Source: Calocera cornea HHB12733 (lineage: Eukaryota > Basidiomycota > Dacrymycetes > Dacrymycetales > Dacrymycetaceae). Taken from it: DNA of 64,000 bases. The translations under genes and the position numbers were made by a program. The first letter of the stretch is position 1. Every line of letters begins with the position of its first letter. Shown piece after piece: positions 54,769-64,000 of this stretch. The notes under the pieces were generated by a model. That model saw only the letters and a list, made by a program, of their open reading frames with translations. It made no database searches and was not told the DNA's origin. The stretch is from positions 1-64,000 of the forward strand of contig KV424076.1 of the NCBI GenBank assembly GCA_001632435.1. Reading direction: 5' to 3'.

Positions 54769-56817
54769 ATGTCCAGCGCAAGCCTCTCCCCCGTCACCCC
54801 CACCCTGCAGGAGCGGGACGAGGACAAGTTCCCGACGCCCGAGTATACGGAGCTGAACGAGGATGACCGGGAGCTCGAGGCGCTCGGGTATGTGCCGAGC
54901 TTCAAGAGGGAGTTCTCGAACTTGGCCACGGTGCGCCCTCTTTCCCGCACAGCTGTATCGCATGCACGAGCTGACTGTGCTGTGGCTGCCCTTCCCGCCC
55001 TGTTGTCCATGCCGCTATCGTCTTGTGCTCGCTGCCGCCTCCTAGATCTCCTTCGCCTTCTCGATAATGGGTCTCTGCTCCTCCATAGCAACAACCTTCA
55101 ACACCCCGCTCCTCCTAGGCGGCCCCGCCTCAGTGACCTGGTGCTGGATCCTTGGCGCCTGCATGTGCTTCACCCTCGGCTCCTCGATCGCCGAGATCGT
55201 CAGTGCGTTCCCTACGTGCGGCGGGCTGTACTCGGCCAGTGCGCTGCTCGTCCCGAAGAAGGAGCGGGCGAGGGTCGGGTGGGTCGTGGGCTGGCTGAAC
55301 ATCCTCGGTACGCCCTCCCTTTCTCATCCAAGTACCCCACACAGTACTGATGCACGCGCAGGCCAGGTAGCAGGCGTGAGCAGCACAGAGTTCGGCCTGG
55401 CCAACATGATCTGGGCCGCGGTCGTCATCTCCACAGACGGCAACTACGTCGTCACGCAAGGGATGGTGGTGGGCCTCTTCGCGGGGCTGCTCGTCGTGCA
55501 CGGCATCCTGGTGCGTTCGCGTCTGTTGCGTGTTTTGGGGCAAGGGAACTGATGCACCCGTGGGGTAGAACTCGCTCGCGACGCGCTACTTGGCGCACTT
55601 GACCAAGGGCTTCGTCTTCGTCAACCTCGGCACTACCGCGCGTACGCCCCTGCCCTCCCTTCCCCTCCCGCGCCCACTAACCCCCCGTCAAGTGATAATC
55701 ATAACCCTCCTGGCCAAGACGCCACGCGCAGAGATGCACCCAGCGTCGTACGTCTTCGGTCCCTCGGGCCTCATAAACCAAACAGGCGGGTGGAACACCG
55801 GCATCGCCTTCCTCTTCGGCCTGCTCAGCGTGCAGTGGACGATGACGGACTACGACGCCACCGCGCACATCAGCGAGGAGGTGCGCAGGGCGGCATATGC
55901 GGCTCCGGCGGCGATATTCATCGCGGTGATCGGGACCGGGATCTTCGGGTGGATACTGAACATTGTCATGGTGCTGTGCTCGGGGGATCTCGCGGACCTC
56001 CCGGGGCCCAGCGGGAGCGCGTTCTTGCAGATTATGGTGCTGAGGCTTGGCAAGCCGGGGGCGCTCTTCCTCTGGGTGCGTCTCTCACCCGCCCACCTCT
56101 CCAATCGACCTGCTAATATAAAGTTGGGACGCAGAGCTTCGTCTGCCTCACAGCCTTCTTCGTCGTGCAAACGGCGATCCAAGCGAACTCGCGTACGATC
56201 TACGCCTTCTCGCGCGACCGGGGCCTGCCGGACCGCGGCTACTTCGGCCACAACTCGCGCCTCACCCAGACGCCCCTCCGTGCAATCTGGCTCAACACGG
56301 TCATCGCCATCCTCCCGGGCCTCCTCGATCTCGCCAGCCCCGTAGCAGCGAACGCGATCTTCTCGCTCTGCGCGATCGCACTCGACTCGAGCTATATCAT
56401 CCCCATCATCCTGCGGCGGATATACGCCCACCACCCGGAAGTCAACTTCAAGCCCGGCCCGTTCTACCTCGGCGACGGCATCATAGGCTGGGGGTGCAAC
56501 ATCACCTGCACGCTCTGGACGTGCTTCATCGTCGTCATCTTCTCCCTGCCCAACGTGCTGCCCGTCACGCCGGATAACATGAACTATGCAAGTGTCATCA
56601 CGGTTGGGGTGATTGTCTTGAGCGGGATTTGGTATATGATTGAGTGCGTCTCACGCGCCCTGTGCTGGCTTGGGCCGCGGCTGACTTTGGGTTCAGTGGG
56701 CATAGGCACTATAACGGCCCGCGGTCGAACTTGCACGACGCGGACGCGGACAAGGTCATTTCCGATGATAGGAAGGGGGACACTCAGGCCTCAGAGGTGG
56801 TCACGCGTGTGGCATAG
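54769..56817 (+). CDS. Amino-acid/GABA permease of the APC superfamily
   Basis: About eight exons, roughly 530 residues, from the ATG at 54769. A hydrophilic N-terminus ends LGYVPSFKREFSNLATISFAFSIMG, a typical start of fungal GABA/choline-type permeases. Then LGGPASVTWCWILGACMCFTLGSSIAEIVSAFPTCGGLY, NSLATRYLAHL, VIIITLLAK, MTDYDATAHISEEVRRA, and VQTAIQANSRTIYAFSRDRGLPDRGYF follow. LLDLASPVAANAIFSLCAIALDSSYIIPI is next, and the tail WYMIDGHRHYNGPRSN ends in acidic residues at 56817. About 12 membrane helices are expected. The family (Uga4, Hnm1, Bat1-like) imports amino acids, GABA, polyamines or choline. The substrate is not resolvable here. The ends of exons (for example T|ISFAF, D|GHRHY) fit GT..AG introns of 50-110 bp. 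Confidence 0.9.
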
Positions 56818-56862
56818 ACGGCATATCATTCGATCTGCGTATTCTAGAAGGTTGATTGTACG

Positions 56863-57523
56863 CTAGAACAAGTCGACGAGAAGGGTCAGGAGGTCATGTC
56901 CACTGGATCGTCCATACAAACGTCTGCATGGGCTTCTTCTCGCGACTTCTTCATCAGCTCCTTGACTTCCCAATTTATCCTCGCATTCTCGAGCTTCTTC
57001 CTCGATCCATTCGGAGTCGATCACAGCTGCATCATTCTGACGAGAACGGAACTCCGCCGCCTCGGCTTCGAACGCTTGCTGTGCTTCTTGCAACTTGGAC
57101 AGACGCATGTACAACAGACCCAGTGCTTCGTGGATATCAGCTTCGCTGACCAGCACCCACGGTCCGGTGGGCAACGAATCAGTCCTCAGCAGTTGTAAGT
57201 TAGCGTATGTTTCAAGTGCTTCTCTGCCGGTCCACAGTTCCCCAGTGCGTGCTCTGCGGTGCCAAGATTGTAAAGCCAGGCCACCAGGAGCTCCCCCGTC
57301 GAGCGCTCGCCCTCCCAACCCCAAGAAGTAGTAAAATAGAGCTTGTCGACTGCGTATTGCAGATTCCCATCTAACCCAAGTTCCCGCCCTAGCACAACTG
57401 TTCGCCTGAGCCATTCTCCTCCTGTATCTGTCTGGCAACACCGCGGACAGCGCCCCGAACACGGTAGAGAACGCCTGGGGTTGATGGCGGAGAGGCTTCG
57501 GTCAAAGGAGGGTGCGACATCCT
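56863..57523 (-). CDS. TPR-like protein, possibly frameshifted
   Basis: From the ATG at 57523 a short exon (SHPPLTEASPPSTPGVLYR) can be spliced to GEWLRRTVVLGRELGLDGNLQYAVDKLYF, then AWLYNLGTAEHALGN. The latter resembles a tetratricopeptide helix pair. A second TPR-like stretch follows in another frame: VSEADIHEALGLLYMRLSKLQEAQQAFEAEA, then an acidic helix EWIEEEARECEDKLG. No canonical intron near 57220 joins the two frames. Either a base is missing, a non-standard splice is used, or the gene is decaying. I do not recognise the family. It ends 45 bp from the converging permease stop. Confidence 0.45.
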
Positions 57524-57848
57524 GCTGATGATGGAGGAGACAATGGTGGGCATGAAGAAGTGCAATGATACGAGGGGGTCGGAGAGCCTGTGTCGCGTGC
57601 GGAAGGAATGCTGCGATTCCCTGTGGGAAGACAGGCGAAAAGGAGAAGTCCAGATGCTATTCACTCCAGTTCACCCACTTCCGCGCAGCCGGCGCTCTAC
57701 TTCTCCCTGGTAACAGCATTCGTTACTCTTGGAGGCTCGGGGAAGGGGGGTTGGGCTTAATTCGAGGATCAACAACCATCCCCACAAGGAGGCTCAACCA
57801 CGCTCAAAATCCGCTCCCTTCACATTCCAAGTGAGAATGCACATAATG

Positions 57849-59017
57849 CTACCTGGTCCACCCGTACTTCTTCACCGCCTGTGCCTCAATGAACTTCCTT
57901 CCCCCAAAGACGTACAACAGATACGCGAGCGAGTACTTGAACGGCATGATCACCATCCTCTCGCCGCTATCGACCGCCTGTACTGCCCGCTCCGCAACTT
58001 CGTCCGGCTCGAGCTTGCTCTCCTCCACATCGCGCTTGTCGTCACCGTCCGGCGCTGAGCTGCGGAAGGAGGTGTTGACGGTGCCGGGGCAGATGAGCGA
58101 GAACGCGAGGGAGGGGTGCTCAATCGCTAGCGCTTGGTAGAGGAGGAGAGAGGCGGCTTTAGAGGAGCCGTATAGCGTCCGCGTAGGGGCTGGGACAAGC
58201 GCGCCAACCTTGAGAGTATGTCAGCATACAGATCCAGCATATAGAGTGAAGGGCATACAGATGAAATCAGCATCACGGCTCCCTGCTTGCTAGTCCGCTC
58301 CAGCATCGGGAAGAACGTCGCGGCCACCAGTGCGGAGGCGACATAGTTGACCTCTGACACCTTTCTCACAACTTCCTGAAGGTGTGCAAGTCCGTTCGCG
58401 GACGCATCATCTTTTGACCTGTCCTCCACTCCGGCGTTGACCATCAGCGGCTGTAAGGAAGATATCCCAGCCGAAAGGACGAGGGTGTCGAGCCCACCCC
58501 AGGCTATCAAACGCTCGTCAGCATCCCTCTCCCTCCACTGACGCCGAATGGACTCACCATCGTGCACGGCCTTCCGCACCCTCACCATATCCTCCACACT
58601 CGCAATATCCCCCGTCATGACCAAGACCTCCTCCTCCGGCAGGACCTCCCTCTCCTCGCCCTCCTTGCCCTTCACGCTCCTCGCCGGGCGCCTAGCCAAT
58701 ATCTTCAAGCACCGCTGTTTCAGCTCCTCTAGCCCATCCTCCCTCCGTGCGACGACGCATATCCGCGCACCGCGCTTCGCGTACCGTATAGCGATCTCCT
58801 TCCCGATCCCTGCCACCAAGTCAGCATAAGCGCCCACCCCACAAGCAAGTCAGAACGCACCAGACGACCCTCCGAGGACTAGCACCCGTTCCTCCCGCTT
58901 CTTAACCGTCTCGGGCCTGTTCGTGCTCGATGTTAGGAGGAGGTAGAGCAATGCTGTTGAGAGGATGAAGTAGAAGACGGCCCAGGTGTAGGTCTGGTGA
59001 GAGACAAGGCCGGGCAT
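57849..59017 (-). CDS. ER-anchored short-chain dehydrogenase/reductase
   Basis: Four exons from the ATG at 59017. A single N-terminal membrane helix (YTWAVFYFILSTALLYLLL) precedes the cofactor motif VLVLGGSSGIGKEIA, joined across the first intron (58810-58860). Then ICVVARREDGLEELKQRC, an acidic-side strand MTGDIASVEDM, LDTLVLSAGIS, the catalytic Ser region GAVMLISS, and YGSSKAASLLLYQALA with the Tyr-x-x-x-Lys pair. PGTVNTSF follows, and the protein ends KKYGWTR at 57849. The layout resembles 3-ketodihydrosphingosine reductase and 11-beta-hydroxysteroid dehydrogenase-like enzymes of the ER. NADPH is likely because of the Arg after the second strand. The exact substrate is unknown. Confidence 0.82.
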
Positions 59018-59758
59018 GCTGAGCTGGTGGGTTTGACGGGGGAAAGCGATATCGCGTGTTATCACAGATAGCTTCAGTAGGTACGGGCAGCGGTGCAGAT
59101 GGCTAGCAAGGGGTATACAGACAGAACAGAATGTGGAACGCGAGAAAGAGATGGTCGGCGCCTGTCGACTGGGACTTCGTGCATTCGACATTCCTCAGGG
59201 TCCGTTTGCAGCCTGGTTATCAGAAGCTACCAGCACGTGATTCTCCTCAGTCAGGAACCTTCTCCCACCCGCAAAGCGCCGTCTTTATCGCACTATCCCA
59301 TGGTGATCGGAGCACGCGAAAATTAGCAGGACATATGATCGATAACTTTTTCGTTCAGTACTCGTACAAAAGATGGATATATCTCGCAGCCGAGGGTAGG
59401 TAAGGAAAAAAGAGAGAGGTTAACAGCTAACAGCTATGAAAGAGCAGTATCAGGCTAACAAACGAGCGCGGTTGGGCGCCGAGAGCGCGGACCAGGCGGC
59501 AGGTAGACAGAGAGGTAAATGTGAGAATCATGCGGGGTAAAAGAACAGAAAGCGTGAGAGGATCGTCGTCGGTAGTTATCGAGTATCCGCAGCTTTCTAC
59601 ACCGCCAGCTGGGCCGCTTCGCACCACGCTATACCACAGGGAGCCACTTCCAATCTAGGGGAGGGAGGGAGTCTAGAGCCATCAACACGGGAGCTAGGGA
59701 GAGTTCGTCAGGAGTGTGAACCGGGAAGGATTTGCAGGGATGGTAGGAGGGACGGTGA
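59018..59758. other. Intergenic region with no recognised feature
   Basis: 741 bp between the dehydrogenase start and the kinase stop. An A/G-rich patch near 59400-59430 is the only compositional feature. Confidence 0.5.
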
Positions 59759-61742
59759 TCAGGGAATGATGCCCGGGAGGATGTGCTTGTGGCCCTTGCT
59801 GCCGTCCTTCCAGGGTTCTGTGCAGACCTCGATGCTCTGGAACCAGGGGTCCTTGACGATGTCGTCGACGAGGATCCTGATCTTTGGATCTGGCTCGAGC
59901 ATCTTCCGCAAGAGCGGGCGGCAGGCGCGCGGCGAGAGGAGGGAAATGGTGGGCGGGAGCGACGACGGGTTGTTCGACGAGGACGAGAGGCACGCCCCCT
60001 GATAGGCTGCGTACAGCGGGTCCGAATGCTGGGCGACGCGCCAAGGCAGTTCCTGGAAGTGTAGGCAGTAGAAGACGATACCGCAGGCCCAGATATCGAC
60101 GAGACGGGCGTCATATGCTGCTACAGAGTTTGAGATCGCTTTGCCATCAGAACATGAGATCGTCTTACGCTTGTTGAGGAACTGCTCGGGAGCGATGTAC
60201 GGTTCTGAGCCGCAGAGACCGGTACTCATGTGAATCGTCGCCTCCCACGGTAAGCGGTACACGGTGGATGCACCGTAGTCACCAATCTTCACAACGGTCA
60301 GTTTCACTCCTACTTAATCTGACTAGGTAACGCACCTTAACATGACCTTTCATGTTGAAGTACAAGTTCTCCGGCTTGATATCTCTGTGCGCCACACCCT
60401 GGGAGTGGAGGTACTTTACGCCGCGCATGATCTGGCCAAAGCAACACTCGACCTCCTCACGGCTCATGCCGCCCTTCTTAATGGCCGCATACAAATCCCC
60501 ACCCGCGCAGTACTCCATGACCTCACACCAGTGGTGCTGCTCGTCCTGCACCAAGTCGACGGTCTCGACGACGTTGATGTGGTGGAGCGTAGAGGAGATG
60601 CAGAACTCGGCGGTGAGCTTCTTCACGTACTCCTTCTCCGTCTCGTTCTTGCGCCGCTTACGGAACTCCTAATGCTCCAGCAAAGCAAGGGACATGTTAA
60701 AACCTGCCCGAATGGGAGGCCAAATGATGCTTGCCTTGACAGCATACAGCTTCTCCTCGCTGCCCCTTTCCCACTTGTGCGCGAGGCGCACGACCGAAGT
60801 CGCACCCTTGCCAATCGCGACCTTCTCGCAGTACCCGTACTTCTTCGTCAGGCTCGCGACGCTGTCGTTGCTCAGCCCCACGGGCCCCGGTGGACCGTAG
60901 GTCGACCGGTCTCCGCGCTCGCTGTCGGACTTGCGCGAGCTCTGGCTTGCGCGTCGGCTGAGCTTTGGCCCACCGCCCATGAGGCTGCTGAGCGTGAACC
61001 CACCCGTGCTTTCCGTCTTGTGCGCCGGGATGCCCTTGTGTTCCGGTGGGCCGTTAGACGGTTCTCGGCCGCTGCGCACGCTCGGGGCACGGGAGGGAGG
61101 GCGGCTGGGCGGTGCACCAGAGGGGAGTGCGCTGCCCTCGCGCCAGGCGCGGACGTGCTCGTGCGAGCTGTGGCTCTGCTCGTCGTCGTCCAGACGCGGA
61201 CTGTGCGGCTGCCCACTGTGCGCGTCGCTCCCCGGGCTCGGCGGTCCCGAGGCCGTCACAGCACTAGGCGGGCCGCTGACGCTGCTGGGCGCGTCCTTCG
61301 GAAGCGCGAGGCGATCGATCTGCGCAGGGGTCGCCATCGACGCGACGTACGCGTCCTTGGCAATTTCCTTGGACTTGTCGGACTTGCCGCCGGAGAGCAT
61401 GCGCTTGAAGATCCCGTTCTGCTTCACTGGGGTAGGGGCAGGCGAGTAGGGGCCGGCGGATCCGTTCTTTGCCACGCCGACATGGGATATGTCGATAGCG
61501 GGTCTGATAGTATCCGCTTTGTGCGCATCCTTGACGTACGCGGCCTGCGGTCTACTCGGGGGTGAATGGACCTGCGGCTGCGATTGGGGCTGGATGGCCT
61601 TGATCGTCACCGAGGGGTGGAGCACGGGGGGCTTCGTTTTGTCGCTCTCTACGTCGTCTTCCGGCCCCGGTATTGACGCGGAGGTCGCGCTCGTCGCTGC
61701 CGTGGATGCAGAGCGGGCGGTGTCGTCCGTGGTTGTCGACAT
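59759..61742 (-). CDS. Serine/threonine kinase of the Hal4/Npr1 fungal family
   Basis: Exons (minus strand) 61742-60735, 60668-60336, 60286-60169 and 60117-59759 give 605 residues. The first 300 are Ser/Pro-rich and likely disordered. The kinase domain follows: VAIGKGATSVVRLAHK (glycine loop), LYAVKEFRKRR (catalytic Lys), HHINVVETVDL, EVMEYCAGGDLYAAI, HRDIKPENLYF, IGDYGAST in place of DFG, GSEPYIAPEQF, YDARLVDIWACGIVFYCL, and a C-terminal lobe ending DPWFQSIEVC. KEFRKRRKNETEKEYVKKLTAEF is characteristic of Hal4/Sat4/Hrk1 kinases, which regulate potassium and nutrient transporters at the plasma membrane. The first intron (60669-60734) starts GCAAGC, a GC..AG intron. DYG instead of DFG is tolerated in some active kinases. 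Confidence 0.9.
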
Positions 61743-63787
61743 GCTGAAAGATGCTTCTCGCGGGAGTGTCGAGAGATGCAGGGGGTATGGATGTCGCTGG
61801 AGTGACTAAGACGATGTCCGAGTGTACGAGCTGAGAGCTGATGGTGGGTTGAGTGCAAGTATATGCGCTTTGGTTGACCGGGAAAGTCGATGTATGTAGT
61901 GCAGCAGCGGCAGCAACAGATGGGGGCGTGTGTTACTGATTACTCATAGCCATCGCTCGCTGGGGGGTTGTTGCGGGTGGGTCCACAGAGGGTTCGAGCA
62001 ACGCAGCGGCAGCAGAGGGGCGAGCGAGTGCCACCAATCGGATGTAAGCGGGGGTAGTGCAAGCGAGAGGGAGGGCGAGCAAGGAGGGCTTGGTAAATGG
62101 CGAGAGGGAGAACAAGGTGTGGGCGGCTTGATTCGGGGGATAGAGGGAGCGGGATGAGTGCGAGGGAGGGGGTGCAAGGGAGATGAGGGGTGATGGATGC
62201 GCTGGAAGGTGCTCGAGGTCGGCTCGTCTCTCTCTCCCCCGTGCGGGCGGGTGCGCTGCTTGGGCCGGGCGATGCGCTCCCTGGCTGCCTCCGCTCACTC
62301 AGACTGGTGCAGGCCTGCAAGGCCAGGGGTCTACCGCACTCGGGGGTGCGCTTTGGGCCAGAGGACAGGAATAGGTCTCCCGCCCGCAGACTACACCCTC
62401 GATTTCCCTCGCAGTGTGAGGGGCACCAGCCCGCCGCCTCGTCAGCACCGACTCGCCGCGCTACGATTGGACGGCTCGTACGCGATGGGTCTCGCAACAC
62501 CGGAGGCAAACTCCACTAGTACCGTGAAGGAGGGCTGTGCTCGCGCGGAGTGCGAAAATTTGCTTGCGCCACGGGGGCAGGAGCGATGACGCATCCTGCA
62601 GGGGCACTTACTTCACTGTACAGGTGCAAAACATGCCTCAGTCCACGATCAATTGAACGATCAACCAACCCACTGCAGCTTCAAGGGATCGAGCCTTGTT
62701 ACGTGCCTCGCATTCCTCTGAAGGGCAAACATAGCACTTTGCGCAGGAATGGACTACTGTATCGCCGCTTCGGGCTTCATCCAACGCACGGCACTCGGCA
62801 CCGGGACATGCTGATCAGACCCACGAACCCTTCATGTTCCCTGTCCACCAAAGGAATCGAATCTCATTATTACCTGCAGTAACAATGCATGACCACAGCC
62901 CTCAGCTCATCTCATCGGTGGTACATAAGCAACACCAGCTTTGTCACCCAAACTGCCCCCATTTGCATCCGTTTCCATCCGCTTTGGCTCCGGCGGATCG
63001 GCTGCATGGTCGGCACGTCGGACCACCTCGGCCCGCGCCCCCTTGCGTCGGCAGCGCGTGAGCGCCCTCTCCCCCGGCTTCAGCTCCAGACTCCGCATTC
63101 CCGGGCACGTGCCTCCTCTTTCCTTCGGGGCATGTCACCCGCTCCATCTGCCGTCTCCAATCTCAGCATCCGTTGGGTCGCCATGTTGGATGTTGCAATA
63201 TTATGGGAGGCCGGACAAGCCGGGGAATGGAAGGGGATGGGGATGCGGTCATTGGCTCGCTGGATGGGAGCGGCCGCCAGGGGACGGAGGGTCAGGGCAC
63301 ATCAGGCACCGAAAGGAGCGCCGATTGGCTTTGCTCCTTGCAGGCTATCATAGCGCGCTTGTTGTTGTGGAGCCAGGGGTGACCAGGCACGCATGGCGGA
63401 CTGTAAATACGCTGGAGCTTTTTGTTTATCCGGCAGCACGAGGACCGTTTGCTCTTTTGCCGGGCCTGGTAGCTATGATAGCATGGTTGCCGTGGTCGTC
63501 TGCACATTTACATTGTCGGAGGGCCGGCGCCTATTGCGGTACAAGAACGGCGGAGTATGATCGTCTAATCTGTCGCCCTGGGCGAGGCGACCGGGGCGCG
63601 AAGAAGATCGGGGGGCAGGGAGCGGTGCACCGTGCATTATCGGCGCCAATCCTGTGCAACTCTGCTTCTTTACCTCGCGGATCTGTGCACCCCGGGATTG
63701 CAGTACGTTTCCGGTAGCAGATAAGAGCAGCTGCCAGCGCTGCCTTGCCCTCGTTTACCCCTCTGCTCGCCTTTCCCAACTGTCGCC
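61743..63787. other. Intergenic region with no recognised gene
   Basis: 2.0 kb between divergent starts. Strong purine/pyrimidine strand bias occurs at 62040-62180, and the remainder is ordinary. Many GC-driven open frames overlap here but none carries motifs. No tRNA-like structure was noticed. Confidence 0.5.
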
Positions 63788-64000
63788 ATGCGCTCTCTTT
63801 GGGGAACCGCCCTGTCCAAACGAAAGGTTGCTGAGCTCAAAAAGCGCATCGTTGAAGAAGCTTTCCCTCGACTCGTGCGTGCATGTCAGGCCATTGTGGG
63901 CATCCTGGATGTACGTTCACGCCCGTCTCTTCAATGCTGCCGGTGTGGTTGAACTCTCACTCTAGATCGTTGACGAGACGGAGAAAGAGCGGGCGCGTCT
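63788..64000 (+). CDS. Start of an unidentified gene, cut by the window edge
   Basis: The ATG at 63788 opens 41 codons (63788-63910) with a basic, helical reading: SKRKVAELKKRIVEEAFPRLVRACQAIVGILD. Then a 55-bp intron (GTACGT..CTCTAG) leads to IVDETEKERAR in frame. The phase fits and the helix pattern continues, so the model is plausible. Too little is present to name a family. Confidence 0.5.

Noticed and set aside
61943..62600. Overlapping frames on both strands upstream of the kinase
   Set aside because: Pro/Ser/Arg-rich readings from a purine/pyrimidine-biased promoter region, without splice structure or motif.
1..64000. tRNA and rRNA genes
   Set aside because: I looked by eye for B-box-like GGTTCGANNCC with a matching stem and found no convincing candidate. 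A covariance-model search was not possible here.

Overview
The window is nuclear DNA of a filamentous basidiomycete, most likely an agaricomycete. Nearly every gene is broken by short introns of about 44-67 bp with GT..AG (twice GC..AG) ends. Genes sit on both strands, and the best-recognised products are fungal housekeeping proteins. The dynein heavy-chain locus carries the whole motor but lacks the N-terminal tail. That matches the two-gene dynein reported for agaricomycetes.

Layout. 0-5.5 kb: a cluster of GC-rich palindromes, then a long six-exon gene of unknown family whose introns and 3' flank carry copies of a 26-bp AT-centred palindrome. 5.9-16.5 kb: a PP2C phosphatase, the TIM23 subunit Mgr2, a cytochrome P450, a glycerophosphoinositol-permease-like MFS transporter, a 0.77-kb inverted-repeat element, and a Dal5-type MFS transporter. 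17-22 kb: Ups2-like and Ups1-like PRELI lipid-transfer proteins flanking ribosomal protein eL19 and a D-amino-acid oxidase. 22.4-33.6 kb: the dynein motor gene (dhc2). 33.8-38.7 kb: a HAD phosphatase, Mediator subunit 9 divergent from homoserine kinase, and a degenerate F-box gene. 39-47 kb: three secreted phosphorus-releasing enzymes with extreme third-position GC (histidine acid phosphatase, acid-sphingomyelinase-like phosphodiesterase, PhoD). 48.4-54.7 kb: a tandem duplication of a beta-carbonic anhydrase in a repeat-rich, gene-poor stretch. 54.8-64 kb: an amino-acid permease, a TPR-like gene, an ER-anchored short-chain dehydrogenase, a Hal4-type kinase and the start of one more gene.

How genes may work together (inference). 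Ups1, Ups2 and Mgr2 all act in mitochondrial membranes. The acid phosphatase, sphingomyelinase-like enzyme and PhoD would release phosphate outside the cell, and the Git1-like permease 27 kb away would import glycerophosphodiesters. The least explained part is the first 5.5 kb.

Coordinates of coding genes are outer limits from start codon to stop. Where exons were resolved by hand they are listed in the entry. No RNA evidence or database search was available.
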